NCBI RefSeq assembly: GCF_046630445.1
Contig: NC_092333.1
Span: 2,628,001-2,692,000, forward strand
DNA from: Rutidosis leptorrhynchoides
Taxonomy: Eukaryota; Streptophyta; Magnoliopsida; Asterales; Asteraceae
Direction: 5' to 3'
Length of the DNA stretch: 64,000 nucleotides
Program-made: the position numbers and the translations under genes
The notes under the pieces: model-generated
What the model was told of the DNA's origin: nothing
Databases searched by the model: none
The model's input: the letters and a program-made list of their open reading frames with translations, nothing else
Part shown: positions 24,695 to 37,968 of the stretch, one piece after another
Position numbering within the stretch: position 1 is the stretch's first letter
Layout: each line of letters begins with the position of its first letter

Positions 24695-26794
24695 TGTAAC
24701 AACCCAACCCAATATCCAACCGAATACACGAAATATTTTTTTTACTCAGCATAGGTGCGCGGCGCGCAGCACCCTAGGGTGCGCGGCGCGCACAAGCTCC
24801 AACAGCTTCTGTCCGGTTTTGTCAAATTTCAATTAAAGATCTCCTACTTCCCGACATATTTAGACGAAACGCTTTTCACAACATGTTATAAGAGTTAAAA
24901 CTCACACGATTCAATAATAACATAAGTTTTACGAAACCGGACCCACATATGCCGTAATACGAGTTTCGTACAAAATAAGATTGTCGACCACACTAGTTTA
25001 AATTCCAAACGACACTATGAGCATGGTGTTTGGGGGTTAAACTACACAAATCTCGGTCAAACTCCAAAAGCTATATGCCAGAAGCGCCCTCTATCAAAAC
25101 AAAGCGGGATCACTAATCCAAACGAACGCCCTTACCCTTGTCCACGCCAGAGCCTATAAAAAGGTAAACAACGAGAGGGTAAGCTAAAGCTTAGTGAATG
25201 CAACAATTATGCATATACATATATAATCTACTTACTTGCAATCACTTACACAATACCGCATACAAGCTAGCAATTCGACAACTATGCAAACATTATGCAT
25301 AAACCAATATCCGCAATTCGTAATAAGCTAGCGACACCAAAAGCATATAGTTCACAATTAAATATGCTAATACAAAATTCACACAACCATGGTTAACCAA
25401 TCGTACAAGGGAACGGTACTCGCTAGAGACCATCGGAGTTCATAACATTCATTAGTGTACATACGACGCGTAATCACTAACCCCTCGGGTGATGTCTTGA
25501 ACACCGCGACAATTTCACCCCCATGACAATGTGGTGTCTTGAACACCGCGACAATTCCACATGTCAATCAAACCAATGAGTGGTGTCTTGAACACCGTGA
25601 CAATTCTACTCCCATGACAATGTGATATCTTAAACACCGCGACTATTCCACATATCAATCAAATCAAATGAGTGGTGTCTTGAACACCGCGACAATTCCA
25701 CTCGTTACATAGGATGTGGTGTCTTGAACACCGCAACAATTTCACATTCCACGCTACACAAATAAATACATTATATACGTACATGCATAATTATTCCACT
25801 CACCTTAACAATTTGGTGACGATTCTATACTTCCGCGAGCTTCAAGGTAAAGTACCTAATACAATAAGTACTCGATCAACACACAAACTAGTTGGACTAA
25901 ACGCCAACAACTTACACATGTGCATTTAATGACTTAATGCATTAAATGCCCAATTTTCGCCAAAACCGTCCATTTAAGGTCAAGACCATCACATATCACT
26001 AAAAGTTAGTGACTAAGGTCCAACAACACTAACTAATAAACAATTAGGGTATTTCATACTCATCTTTCCCAACTAGGTCAATTATTACCAATTTAACCAT
26101 TTTAAAGTCACACACCCATTTCGGGTCATCCACTAACCCTATTAACACCCATTTTCTTAATAACTAGGTGTGCTAGTAATTAACTAACCAATTGTGACTC
26201 ATAAGCCCATTTAACATTTCCAAACCCCTAGGTTAGTCATCCTTGGGTCCTCATGACCCAATCTTACCCGAGAACACCCAAAATCACCAAATATGGGTTT
26301 TATGTTCATCACTAACACAAACCCTAACCCTTAAACAAATTAAAATAAGGAAATCAAAGTTAGAGCTTACCACCACAATCACAACGTAGCTAGTGTCTAG
26401 ATGAATAACTTTAACACGCGCGGTTTGGCCCGAAATAAACTTCTTCCTCCTTGATTTGAGCTTTCTCTCACTCAAATGGGTTTCTCACTCTAGAACCTTT
26501 AATTGGAGAGATGAAGTGGTTGGTGGAAATGTTTAAAGTGTTTCATCCACCACACAACTGGCCATTTACAGCCTTGAACTCGTCCCCATGTGAAATGACC
26601 ACAACACCCTTCATTTAACTTTTAATTAAAAAGCAGAAAACTGTACACAGGGCTAGTGCGCGGCGCGCACACATAACCCTGCGCGGCGTGCACTATGGTC
26701 TGGGCGGTTTCTGACTTCTGTTTAATTGCACAATGATACCCACACTCTATGTACCATATTTACACTGTTGTACAATAATAATTTGGGTCTTACA
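24695..26794 (-). repeat. 3' LTR of the ORF1-inserted gypsy element (left, 2100 bp)
   Basis: Plus strand TGTAACAACCC to GGTCTTACA. It keeps two copies of a 24 bp GC-rich unit containing GTGCGCGGCGCGCA (24755 and 24779) where the other LTR has one, and lacks the MITE found there. Confidence 0.92.
25488..25746. repeat. Degenerate tandem repeat with hairpin core, about six units
   Basis: Units of about 40-50 bp contain GGTGTCTTGAACACCGCGAC. The GGTGT...ACACC arms can form a small hairpin in every unit, and the units alternate in flanking sequence. The same array occurs in the other LTR (about 32392-33075), there split by the MITE. Confidence 0.85.
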
Positions 26795-29700
26795 ACTCTC
26801 CCCCACTTGAATCGGAGCGCGTCTCCCGATCCAAGCCGCATGACAAGAGGGAAGATACACCAACACAAATTCTTCGGGCTCCCACGTAAACTCGGAACCT
26901 TTACTACGACGCCATTGAACTTTATAAGTTCTCACTTCTTTATTCCTCAACTGTTTGACCTTCTCATCGAGTATAGCAATCGGCTCCTCAACATACTCCA
27001 ACTTGTTGTTTAACTCGATTTCGTCTAATGGCATCCATGATGAATCATCTGCAAGACACTTACGGAGATGGGAAACATGAAATGTATTATGGATCCCCGC
27101 AAGCTCTTCGGGTAATTCCAAATGATACGCTACCTCACCAACACGAGCTAAAATTTTAAAAGGACCAGTAAACTGAGGAGCTAACTTTCCCCGTTTTCGA
27201 AACCGAATAACACCTTTCCATGGCGAAACTTTAAGCATCACCATGTCGCCTTCTTGGAACTCAATTTGTCGTCTATGCTTATTGGCATAAGATTTTTGTC
27301 TATCTTGGGCCTTTTTCAAATGAGTCCGAATCATATCAATCTTGCTATTCTTCTCTAAAACCAAATCGGTACTCCCGATTTCTCTTTGACCCACTTCTCC
27401 CCAAAAAATCGGAGTTCGACACCTCCGCCCATAAAGCATCTCATAAGGTGGCATCCCGATACTAGTATGATAACTATTATTGTACGAGAATTCCACCTAG
27501 GGCAAATGCTCATCCCAACTACCACCGAAATCAATAATACACGCCAGTAACATATCCTCTAATGTTTGGTTCGTACGTTCGGTTTGACCGTCTGTTTGAG
27601 GATGGTACGCCGTGCTCATTTTCAATTGTGTACCCATATCTTCATGAAACTTTTCCCAAAACTGAGATGTGAAACGAGTATCTCGATCCGAAATAATAGA
27701 TATAGGAACCCCGTGTCTCTATATCACCTCCTTGATAAACAACTTAGCCAAGGTCTCGGACGATATCGCTTCCCGAATGGAAAGAAACAAAGCACTTTTC
27801 GTCAACCGATCAACTATCACCCAAATCGAATCAAATTGGGTTCTCGCCATCTTTGGTAACTTTGTAATGGTATCCATGGTAATGTGCTCCCATTTCCATT
27901 TTGGAATTTCTAACGGTTGTAACATACCATATGGCTTTTGGTGTTCGGCTTTAACTTGCAAACACGTGACGCATTGTTCAACATACTTTACAACATCACG
28001 TTTCATGCCCGGCCACCAATACTCCTTCTTTAAATCAAGATACATTTTCGTTGCACCCGGATGAATGGAATACTTTGACTTATGTGCTTCATCAAGTAGC
28101 AATCGTCAGAAATCTCCCATTCTAGGCACCCACACTCATCCTTGAAAGGACAACAAACCATGCGGGCCAAGGTAATAAACTCCGTTTATCCCACAATTCG
28201 TTCTTCATGCTTATTATTAACAAAAGCTTCAATTTGAATCTCACCAAGCTTTACAAAAAAATCGTTTGTAATAATCATGCATAACGATCCTACTCGTATC
28301 GCCGGATGTTGACTCTTTCGACTCAACGCACCCGCGACCACATTCGCCTTGCCCGGATGATAAAGTATTTCACAATCATAGTCCTTTACCACATCCATCC
28401 ATCTACGTTGACGATAATTCAAATCTCGTTGATCAAAAAGATGTTTTAAGCTCTTGTGATCTGAATAAATCGTACACTTGACACCATACAAGTAATGGCG
28501 CCAAATTTTCAACGCATGAACAACCGCCGACAACTCAAGATCATGAGTCGGATATCTCAATTCGTGTTCCTTTAATTGTCGAGAGGCATACGCGATGACT
28601 TTACCTCGTTGCATTAGAACACAACCGATCCCATTTAAAGAAGTGTCACAATAAACCGTCATGTCTTCTACACCTTCCGGCAACACTTAAATCGGAGCTT
28701 GACATAACTTCTCTTTTAACAATTGAAAAATAATTTCTTGCTCGTTTTCCCAATTAAATCTCGCGTTCTTTCTCGTTAACTTTGTCAATGGAGAAGCGAT
28801 TTTAGAAAAGTCTTGGATAAACTGACGATAATAACCGGCCAATCCGAGAAAACTTCAGATTTCCGTAGGCGTAGTTGGTCATCCCCAACTCTTCACCGTC
28901 TCAATCTTCCCCGAATCTACTTGAATACCATCCTTGTTCACAATATGGCCAAGGAATTGAACTTCCCTTAGCCAAAATTCACATTTGGAGAATTTTGCAT
29001 ACAACTTCTCTTTCCGCAACGTCTTCAACATGCCACGCAAATGATGTTCATGTTCCTTCATACTTTTCGAATAGACAAGTATGTCGTCAATGAACACAAT
29101 CACCGACTTGTCCAACATAGGTTGGCACACTCGGTTCATAAGATCCATGAATGCCGCCGGTGCATTCGTAAGACCTAAAGGCATAACTACAAACTCAAAA
29201 TGCCCATAACGCGTTCGAAAGGCCATTTTCTCGATATCTTCCTCACGGACCCACATTTGGTGATAGCCGGATCGTAAGTCGATTTTAGAAAAGTAAATCG
29301 CGCCTTGGAGTTGATCAAACAAATCGTCAATCCGAGGCAATGGATAACGATTCTTGATTGTCACCTTGTTCTACTCACGATAATCAATGCACATCCGCAT
29401 ACTACCATCCTTCTTCTTCACGAATAAAACCGGAGCACCCCATGGAGAAGCACTCGGTCGAATAAAACCCTTTTCAAGTAATTCTTGGGTTTGATTTAAC
29501 AACTCTTGCATTTCCGTTGGTGCTAAACGATAAGGAGTTTTAGCAATGGGAGTAGCCCCCGGAACCAACTCAACGCGAAATTCAACTTGTCTTTCCGCCG
29601 GAACACCCGGTAATTCATCCGAAAAAACGTATTCGAATTCACTAACCACCAGAATTTCACAAATGGGTGGTGGATCTTCACGAGTATCAACTACATGAGC

Positions 29701-31232
29701 AAGAAAATCCATGCCACCACTAACAAGAAAATGACGTGCCCTTGCATAAGTGCATAATGGCACAAGTCTTCTCCGTCTCTCACTGTGAATAATTAACTCT
29801 CCCCCACTTGGGGTCTTCACACGAATAGATTTTTCATGGCATGCAATATCGGCTCTATGACGATCAAGCCAATCCATACCAACGACAATATCGAATGCAC
29901 TCAAGGTCATCGGGATAAGATCAATTTTAAACGTTTCGGAACCAAACACAATATCACAATCATTACACACATCAACCGCTAGCACCGTCTTACCATCCGC
30001 TATTTCGACTTCTACCGGATGACTTAACTTAGCTAGCGGTTTATCAAGCTTAGACACAAAACCTGGAGAAAAAAATGATAATTTAGCACTGCTATAAAAA
30101 AGGATCCTTTCCGGATTAGAGTTAACCATTAAAGTACCTGAGACAACTTCGTTTGATTGCTTGGCCTCATCATGGGTCATTAAGTAATTTCGTTCCCGAG
30201 CTGTACCCGCCGCCTTCTCCAACATCTTAACATGATCATCCCGTAACTCGGGACACTCCGGCCTTCGGTGCTCTTCTTTAACACAATTATAACAAGTGAG
30301 TTTGGTTGTAGTAGACGGTTTGGTACAATTACGGGCCATATGCCCCTTTCTTCCACAATTATGACAAGAATAAGGAAAAACTCCGGAAGCACCTTTCTTC
30401 ACACTACCGACACTCTCGGTCGCACCTTTACTCTTCTTGTTCGAATGACTAGTAGCTTCGAACTTCCTTTTACTAAAAGTGAAGCCACTCTTTCTCAAAG
30501 CGAGCGACTCAAAACCTTTGGCCATATCAAATAACTCATCAAAGCTTTTCACCACGTTTACACTAATCTTATCTTGATAGTTGTCGTTCAAGATTCGATA
30601 GAAGTCTTCCTTCAACATTTTATCATTCCCGACATACTCGAGCAAAATTGGGTCTTTGATAAGAAAACGGATTTGAGAGTGTTCAAATACATCGACCCTT
30701 GCCTTAAGGCACGCAACTCGTCCTTAAGTCTAGTAAGATCGGCCGAAGTTCGGTACTCGTTGAAAAACTCCGCCTTGAACTCATCCCAAGTGAAATCCAT
30801 GCATTGTTCTTCGCCATAAAGTTGGATTTTCGCGTCCCACCACAACTTGGCATCACCCCGTAACATGCTGCAACCATACCTCGTCTTCTTTTCGAGAGGG
30901 CATTCACAAGTTCAAAAAGCCCCCTCCATATCGGAGATCCAACAATTGCTTTTTAGCGGATCCATTTCGCCATTAAAAGTGGGAGGTTGAGAATCCTTGA
31001 AATTCTTATAAAAGAAGTCCCGCCTTCCCACATTGTCTTCTTGTAGAACAAGCTTAACTTGTTCCTTAACCATATTGACTACTTGCTCGTCAATTGAATC
31101 TAGAAACATCTTCTTGACGTCTTCAAGAAACTCCGTTTTTTGACATTTAAATATGGCCTCAACTTTGGCCGTAAACTCGAGGTCCTCGCTCGTACCTCCT
31201 TTATGGTTTTCGGGTCCGTTTCTCGTCTTCAT
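26747..31232 (-). pseudogene. Degenerate gypsy gag-pol with chromodomain
   Basis: The start is ATG 31230-31232. Gag follows (capsid-like part to about 30600, CCHC knuckle [14 protein letters not shown] near 30345-30390), then protease (about 29850-30090), reverse transcriptase (28880-29480, FIDD box near 29080-29100), RNase H (28300-28700), integrase (27480-28100) and a chromodomain (about 26850-26990). Breaks: a stop at 30912, a frameshift between about 30610 and 30660, stops at 29371 and 28879, further stops at about 28686 and 28186, and others near 27716 and 27497. The final frame runs through the polypurine tract into the LTR, so the original stop has probably been lost. Protein similarity to the intact gypsy copies is clear but moderate, a separate family of the same lineage. 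Confidence 0.9.
26795..26808 (-). other. Polypurine tract
   Basis: Minus strand AAGTGGGGGAGAGT immediately before the 3' LTR start TGTAAGACCC. Confidence 0.85.
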
Positions 31233-31595
31233 ACTATAAAATGGAAATAGATTAAACAATAAAACGAGAGGACAAGACACAAATATATATATATACACCT
31301 CATCGCCCCATCTTGCCCAACAATCATCATACATCGCTTGTTTGACACGATTTGAACTCGTAACAATGGTAGCTAATCATTGTTACGCGAGCACGTCACA
31401 TTAACTTGCTAGTACAACGTCTATCTCGCTTGATGATTGAAAATACAACACAAAACAATTAGCGCATAGTTAGTTCACCTAAACCTAGGCACTAACCAAT
31501 TCCCGGTCCTACCCATCTCCTACTAGTCCCGCATAAAGCGCATTCACAATAAAGTCTAAGTCTAGGCACCTATCTCAAGTCCCCTAAATCCCTTA

Positions 31596-31613
31596 GACCA
31601 TGCTCTGATACCA
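31596..31613 (-). other. Primer binding site, initiator methionine tRNA type
   Basis: Minus strand TGGTATCAGAGCATGGTC, two bases inside the 5' LTR. This is the standard plant tRNA-iMet primer match. Confidence 0.93.
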
Positions 31614-31615
31614 CT

Positions 31616-34089
31616 TGTAACAACCAAACCCAATATCTAACCGAATACACGAAATATTTTTTTTATTCAGCATAGGTGCGCGACGCGCACAAGCTCCAAC
31701 AGCTTCTGTCCGGTTTTGTTAAATTTCAATTAAAGATCTCCCACTTCCCGACATATTTAGACGAAACGCTTTTCATAACATGTTATAATAGTTAAAACTC
31801 ACACGATTCAATAATAGCATAAGTTTTATGAAACCGGGCCCACATATGCCGTAATACAAGTTTCGTACAAAATAAGAGTGTCGACCACACTAGTTTAAAT
31901 TCCAAACGACACTATGAGCATGGTGTTTGGGGTTAAACTACCCAAATCTCGGTCAAACTCCAAAAGCTATATGCCAGAAGCGTCCTCTATCAAAACAAAG
32001 CGGGATCACTAATCCAAACGAACGCCCTTACCCTTGTCCACGCCAGAGCCTATAAAAAGGTAAACAACTAGAGGGTAAGCTAAAGCTTAGTGAATGCAAC
32101 AATTATACATATACATATACATATATAACCTACTTACTTGCAATCACTTACACAATACTGCATACAAGCTAGCAATTCGACAACTATGCAAACATTATGC
32201 ATAAACCAATATTCGCAATTCGTAATAAGCTAGCGACACCAAAAGCATATAGTTCACAATTAAATATGCTAATACAAAATTCACACAACCATGGTTAACC
32301 AATCGTACAAGGGAACGGTACTCGCTAGAGACCATCGGAGTTCATAACATCTATTAGTGTACATACGACGTGTAATCACTAACCCCTCGGGTGATGTCTT
32401 GAACACCGCGACAATTTCACCCCCATGACAATGTGGTGTCTTGAACACCGCGACAATTCCACATGTCAATCAAACCAATGAGTGGTGTCTTGAACACCGC
32501 GACAATTCCATTCCCATGACCAGTGTTGTAAAAAACCCGATTACTCACCGATTAATCCCCGATTAATCATTTTTATGAGCAATCCGTTCCGATTTCTAAA
32601 AATCCGTTTAATTAAACGGTCAACGTCAATTGATGGGTCAAAATCGAATTTGGTAATCAAAGTCGGTCAAAGTAAAAAATGGTTAACATTTTAACATGAA
32701 TTTAAACCAGAACTTTATAGTTTTGGAGCAAAATGAACAATTTTAGACAATTATATTAAAGTTTATTTGTATATTTATGATTTTTTTCTATATTTACACA
32801 TATAAATTTTCAAATTTAATATTTAAATGTATACAGTACAATCCGATTAATCCCCGATTAATCTCCGAATCACCGATTAATCCTACCAAAATTCCGACCG
32901 ATTAATCCCCGAATAGCTAATTTTGCAACCTTGCCCATGACAATGTGATGTCTTAAACACCGCGACTATTTCACATGTCAATCAAATCAAATGAGTGGTG
33001 TCTTGAACACCGCAACAATTCCACTCGTTACATAGAATGTGGTGTCTTGAAAACCGCGACAATTCCACATTCCACGCTACACAAATAAATACATTATATA
33101 CGTACACGCATAATTATTCCACTCACCTTAACAATTTGGTGACGGTTCTATACTTCCGCGAGCTTCAAGGCAAAGTACCTAAAACAATAAGTACTCGATC
33201 AACACACAAACTAGTTGGACTAAACGCCAATAACTTACACATGTGCATTTAATGACTTAATGCATTAAATGCCCCATTTTCGCCAAAACCGTCCATTTAA
33301 GATCAAGACCATCACATATCACTAAAAGCTAGTGACTAAGGTCCAACAACACTAACTAATACATAATTAGGGTATTTCATACCCATCTTTCCCAACTAGG
33401 TCAATTATTACCAATTTAACCATTTTAAAGTCACATACCCATTTCGGGTCATCCACTAAGCCCATTAACACTCATTTGCTTAATAACTAGGTGTACTAGT
33501 AATTAACTAACCAATTGTGACTCATAAGTCCATTTAACATTTCCAAAACCCTAGGTTAGTCATCCTTGGGTCCTCATGACCCAATCTTACCCGAGAACAC
33601 CCAAAATCACCAAATACGAGTTTTATGTTCATCACTAACTCAAACCTTAACCCTTAAACAAATTAAAATAAGGAAATCAAAGTTAGAGCTCACCACCACA
33701 AACACAACGTAGCTAGTGATTAGATGAATAACTTTAACGCACGCAGTTTGGCCCGAAATCAACTTCTTCCTCCTTGATTTGAGCTTTCTCTCACTCAAAT
33801 GGGTTTCTCACTCTAGAACCTTTAATTGGAGAGATGAAGTGGTTGGTGGAAATGTTTAAAGTGTTTCATCCACCACACAACTGGCCATTTACAGCCTTGA
33901 ACTCGTCCCCATGTGAAAAGACCACAATACCCTTCATTTAACTTTTAATTAAAAAGCAGAAAACTGTGCACAGGGCTAGTGCACGGCGTGCACACATAAC
34001 CCTGCGTAACTTCTGTTTAACTGCACAATGATACCCACACTCTATGTACCATATTTACACTGATGTACAATAATAATTTGGGTCTTACA
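31616..34089 (-). repeat. 5' LTR of the ORF1-inserted gypsy element (right, 2474 bp)
   Basis: Same termini as the left LTR. The extra length comes from a 413 bp MITE plus its 8 bp duplication; in compensation there are short deletions in the GC-rich palindromic segments near 31680 and 34000. Confidence 0.92.
32521..32933. mobile_element. hAT-type MITE with 8 bp target duplication
   Basis: 413 bp, non-coding, flanked by identical CCCATGAC (32513-32520 and 32934-32941). The ends CAGTGTTGTAAAA and TTTTGCAACCTTG are imperfect inverted repeats (3 mismatches in 13). Repeated CCGATTAATC motifs cluster near both ends, as is usual for hAT subterminal regions. The 8 bp duplication and CAGTGTTG terminus are typical of hAT. 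The other LTR of the host element has an empty site here, so the insertion is later than that element. Confidence 0.88.
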
Positions 34090-35506
34090 ATTTACAGTTG
34101 AGGAGGTGGTAAGTCTAGTCCGTAATAATCGAGTTATCTACGCTAATGTCAAAGAAGATACTAGTCATTGTATAGTCCTAGACGTTGATACAATCCAACA
34201 TGTAGATGATAAGGAGGTTAACAATGTCGAACATCTTCCAATTAATGGGGTTGATGGGTCTGATGATGACGATGAATTTATTGATGATACATACGGGTTA
34301 TCTGACGATGATATTCTTGATGGTACTTTCATCTTGAATCAATAATCAGGAAAAATAGTTGATGATGATGACCATCATATTTCCGGCAACAATTCCGGCG
34401 ATAAGGCCAACCTTAATCTTGAAGCATGAAGATTCAGGTTACATCGGGGAAGGTGCGGGGTGGCAGAAGAGTAATGATGAGGATAACATTGAAAAGGTTG
34501 ATGAGAGTATTCCCCATAATTTTGAGAATTCCGATAAGAGCAATAGAGATGTTGAGCCACAACTTTTTGGAACTGGAAAAGGCCACGCTATTTTCGAGAC
34601 TGATAAAACCAATCTTAAAGATTTGGCAGTAGATATTGATACGTTACATGCTAATGCATTTGAACCAACCCTAGAGGTTAAGTCTCCTGATCCACCTATC
34701 CCTAATATTCCAACTAGCCCAATTGCCACTAGCCCAATTCCCTCAAAACCTCCTACCCCCACAAGCCCAATAAGCAGCCCTACCCCCTAAACTGTAACCC
34801 AACACTCACTAAAACCACTTCCCCTTCGAGCCCAAAATGCAGAAGCCCACCAAACAATATTTCCTCAAACCCAATTAAATCTAACCATTCTCCTAACCCC
34901 ATAAGCCCTGGCAATAATACCTCCACCAAACCCAATAACTCCACATCTTCTTGTCCATCGAATCCTTTACCTCATCCCCTCTCTGATATTCCTTACCACA
35001 TCGACGGGGCTGACCCCACCAAAACTTCGAAAAAGAAAAAGAATTAATCAGGATCAGGATCACATCCCAACTCTTTGGTTCTAGAAAACACTGCCAAAAA
35101 GAAGATGGACAATCCAAAGAAATTAAATAACCTCAAAGTTAAAAGGAACGATTGTTATTGGTCTGGAATTCGAAAGTGGAAGACTTCATCAAGAATCTTA
35201 AACCTTAAAAGTGCTGTCAGGGCTCCAGAGAAAGCTGAGTTTCGACATAAATGTTCATCATGTGAAGAAAGTAGTAGGTTAAGGAATGAGAATTCACTAA
35301 AAGAAATATCTACTTCTATTGGCTCAAAACCTAAGAGAGTCAATGATCATGCTTGTGAGAATGGTAATACCAGCTGTTCCAATTCGATACGCAACTCCAA
35401 CTCCAACTCGATCACCGATTCCTCGTCTGGATCAGAAGTCAATATGAACCTCCATGAATTTGGATACAAACTTGGGCTAAAGTGGAAGGCGAAGCCTTCC
35501 CAGTAA
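34090..35506 (+). pseudogene. LINE ORF1, C-terminal part
   Basis: It continues the ORF1 frame after the gypsy insertion: an acidic stretch rich in Asp (34255-34340), a proline-rich segment (about 34680-34890), then a basic, serine/asparagine-rich C-terminus ending at TAA 35504-35506. The frame changes near 34345 and again between 34790 and 35075, so it is decayed. No ORF1 function can be expected. Confidence 0.75.
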
Positions 35507-35546
35507 GGTTCTGTTTTCTTTTTCTTTCGGTTCTTTCTATTTCCCA

Positions 35547-37514
35547 ATGAAGGTTTTGTCTCTTAACATAAGAAGTTTCGGGTCGGGTAAAGAAAGCAAG
35601 TTCGGTGATTTTAAAAAACTTTGTCGTGAGGTTAAACCTAGTTTCATTGCATTACAAGAAACCAAACTAAATCGTGTTAATGATAGTTAGATTTGTTCTT
35701 TGTGGGGATCAAACGATTGTAAATACATCCAAAAGGAAAAAGTTGGTAAGTCGGGAGGTCAACTTATCATTTGGGATTGTAATTGTTTTGAAGTATTCAA
35801 TTCTTTTATTTGTGACTTTTATATTGGTGTACGAGGTTACTGGAAAAGCTCGGGCTGCAAATTCACTTTCATCAATGTATATGGCCCACATAATGATGTC
35901 GATAAACAAAGAATGTGGAGTTGCCTTTCGTCTGAGTTAAGAAAAGATGTTAATGGCGCTTTCATTCTATGTGGTGACTTTAATGAAGTTCGAGACCATG
36001 ACGAAAGATTGAATTGTAAGTAGAGCCAAAAAGTTTAACGAGTTCATCTCAGATAATGATTTGCTTAATCTTCCCATGGGCGGTCGTAAATTCACAAGAG
36101 TGAGCGATGACGGTTTAAAATATAGCAAACTAGACCGTTTCCTTATCACACGTGATTTCAACAACATGTGGAAGAACTTATCTGTTTGGGCTTTAGAAAG
36201 GAAAATCTCTGATCACTATCCTATCCTCTTAAAAATGAAGAGAAGAATTTTGGTCCTAAACCTATAAAAGTATTCGATGAATGGCTAAAAGTTGATGGCA
36301 TTGAGAAAATTATTTTCGATTCTTGCAATGAAGATGCGGGTGGTGGTTTAAGGCTAGACTGTATTTTTCGGCAAAAGTTAAAAAGACTTAAAATGGTATT
36401 GAAATCTAAATGCGGTTCCTTGTTTGATCATATTGATGGGGAAATTGAAAATTGTAAAAATGTACCTCTTAACCTCGAATTGAAAGCTGAAAATGGCTCA
36501 CTCACTGATGTCGAAAGAGATTTATGGAAAGACGCTAGAAAGAAGTGATTGGATAATGAAAATGTTAAGAAGAATATGCTAAAACAAAAAGCGAGGGTTC
36601 GTTGGATTATTGAAGGTGACAAAAATTCAAAATTCTTCCATTCTCTAATCCGTCAAAGATATAGTAGGAATAACATCCGCGGTTTATCTATTAACAGTGT
36701 TTGGAATGAGGAACCCCATGATATCAAAGAGGCGGCTTTTAATTATTTTTCGCGCATTTTTAGCCAACCAGATTGTATCAGACCGAGTATGGAGGAGTTA
36801 ATTTATCCCACTTTATCTCATGAGAATGCTACTGATCTCGATCTTCCCTTCAGTGAAAAGGAAATCTTGGACGCTATACACAATTGTGGGAGCACAAAAG
36901 CCCCAGGTCCTGACGGATTCAATATGCTTTTCTTCAAGAAATTCTGGGACATCATTAAAGCGGATCTCACCGCCGCTATCACGTGGTTTTGGGAACATGG
37001 GGAAATCTCGCGGGGGGTAATGCCTCCTTCATCACATTAATTCCCAAAAAGACGGACCCCTTGGGCTTAAGAGATTTTCGTCCCATAAGTTTGATTAATA
37101 GTTATTACAAAATCATCGCAAAAGTTCTTTCCAATAGGCTTAGAAGAGTTGTGCCTAACCTCGTGGGATCAGAACAATCCGCCTTTCTGAAGGGTCGCTA
37201 TATTCTCGATGGTGCCTTAATCGCTAATGAAACACTTGATTTTATTAAATCGTCAAAAAAGAAAGGAATCTTATTTAAAGTGGATTTCGAAAAGGCTTTT
37301 GATAGCCTCAACTGGGAGTTCTTGATGGAAGTCATGAGTTGTATAGGTTTTGGCGAGAAATGGAAGAAATGGATTTTAACTTGCCTACGTTCATCCTCGG
37401 TCTCGATTCTTATAAACGGCTCTCCTACGCATGAATTTAGTTTAGGAATAGGTGTTCGTCAAGGAGATCCTCTCTCCCCCTTTTTGTTTATTCTTGCAGC
37501 GGAGGGATTAAATA
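35547..37514 (+). pseudogene. LINE ORF2: AP-endonuclease and reverse transcriptase, cut inside the RT
   Basis: ATG at 35547-35549, 40 bp after ORF1. The endonuclease carries ALQETK (about 35647), GDFNEV (about 35978) and SDHYPILL (about 36210), the metal-binding and catalytic motifs of L1-type endonucleases that nick target DNA. A stop lies near 35687, a frameshift near 36020-36030, another near 36240 and a stop at 36546. The reverse transcriptase starts around 36830 (KAPGPDGF, LIPKK, RPISL, GRYILDGAL, DFEKAFDS, GVRQGDPLSP) with a frameshift near 37015. It ends at 37514 where the copia LTR begins, before the catalytic FADD box, so it cannot be functional. Confidence 0.92.
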
Positions 37515-37968
37515 TGATGGGATTTAACAAGTTTCATAAACAATATGTCCATGTAATTTACTCAATCATTAAAACCAATTTTAATATAGTGAAAGCAAGC
37601 GGAAGCATTTAGACATCAAGTACATTTGTTAAGCCATTTTGTAAATCCCATATTAATATCAAGTCATGGATGTATACTTACAAATACATTAATATAAATA
37701 GGAAGTAGAGTACCTCCTCAAGTTAATTGAGGCGAGTTTGAAGAACTAGAGGATGATGAAACAATGCACCAACGCACCCTTGATATGGTTAGACCTTAGA
37801 ACCTCAATGAGCTAGTAAACTAACCTTGAAACCCACGTGTTCCTTTGCAATAAAATCGGTCAGCAGCTCTCCCAAGAGATGATGATGAATCAAGTTTCAA
37901 AAGTATGAAACCTCAAGAGATAATACCCCAAACTTTACCCAACACCTAATGCTATAGTTAGGATTTTT
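37515..37968 (-). repeat. Copia 3' LTR, first segment
   Basis: It begins TGATGGGATTTAAC, the same as the right LTR at 57894, and is interrupted after GGATTTTT by the intact gypsy element. It continues at 51083. Confidence 0.93.

Larger units (their letters stand above)
24695..34089 (-). mobile_element. Degenerate Tekay-like gypsy element inserted in LINE ORF1
   Basis: Minus-strand element with LTRs 24695-26794 and 31616-34089, a tRNA-iMet primer binding site, a polypurine tract and a gag-pol ending in a chromodomain. The flanks ATTTC (24690-24694) and ATTTA (34090-34094) are a target duplication with one mismatch, and the LINE frame continues across it. Its LTR sequence is unrelated to the TGTAGTGACCCG family in this window. 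It carries several nonsense codons, at least one frameshift, and a later MITE in the 5' LTR, so it is inactive. Confidence 0.92.

Noticed and set aside
25379..25567. Paired short frames in the LTRs at 25379 and 32281
   Set aside because: They encode only the tandem hairpin repeats of the two LTRs.
25488..25746. CRISPR-like array of about 20 base repeats
   Set aside because: The units lie inside an LTR, are present in both LTRs, vary in sequence and the 'spacers' repeat too. This is a plant nuclear tandem repeat.
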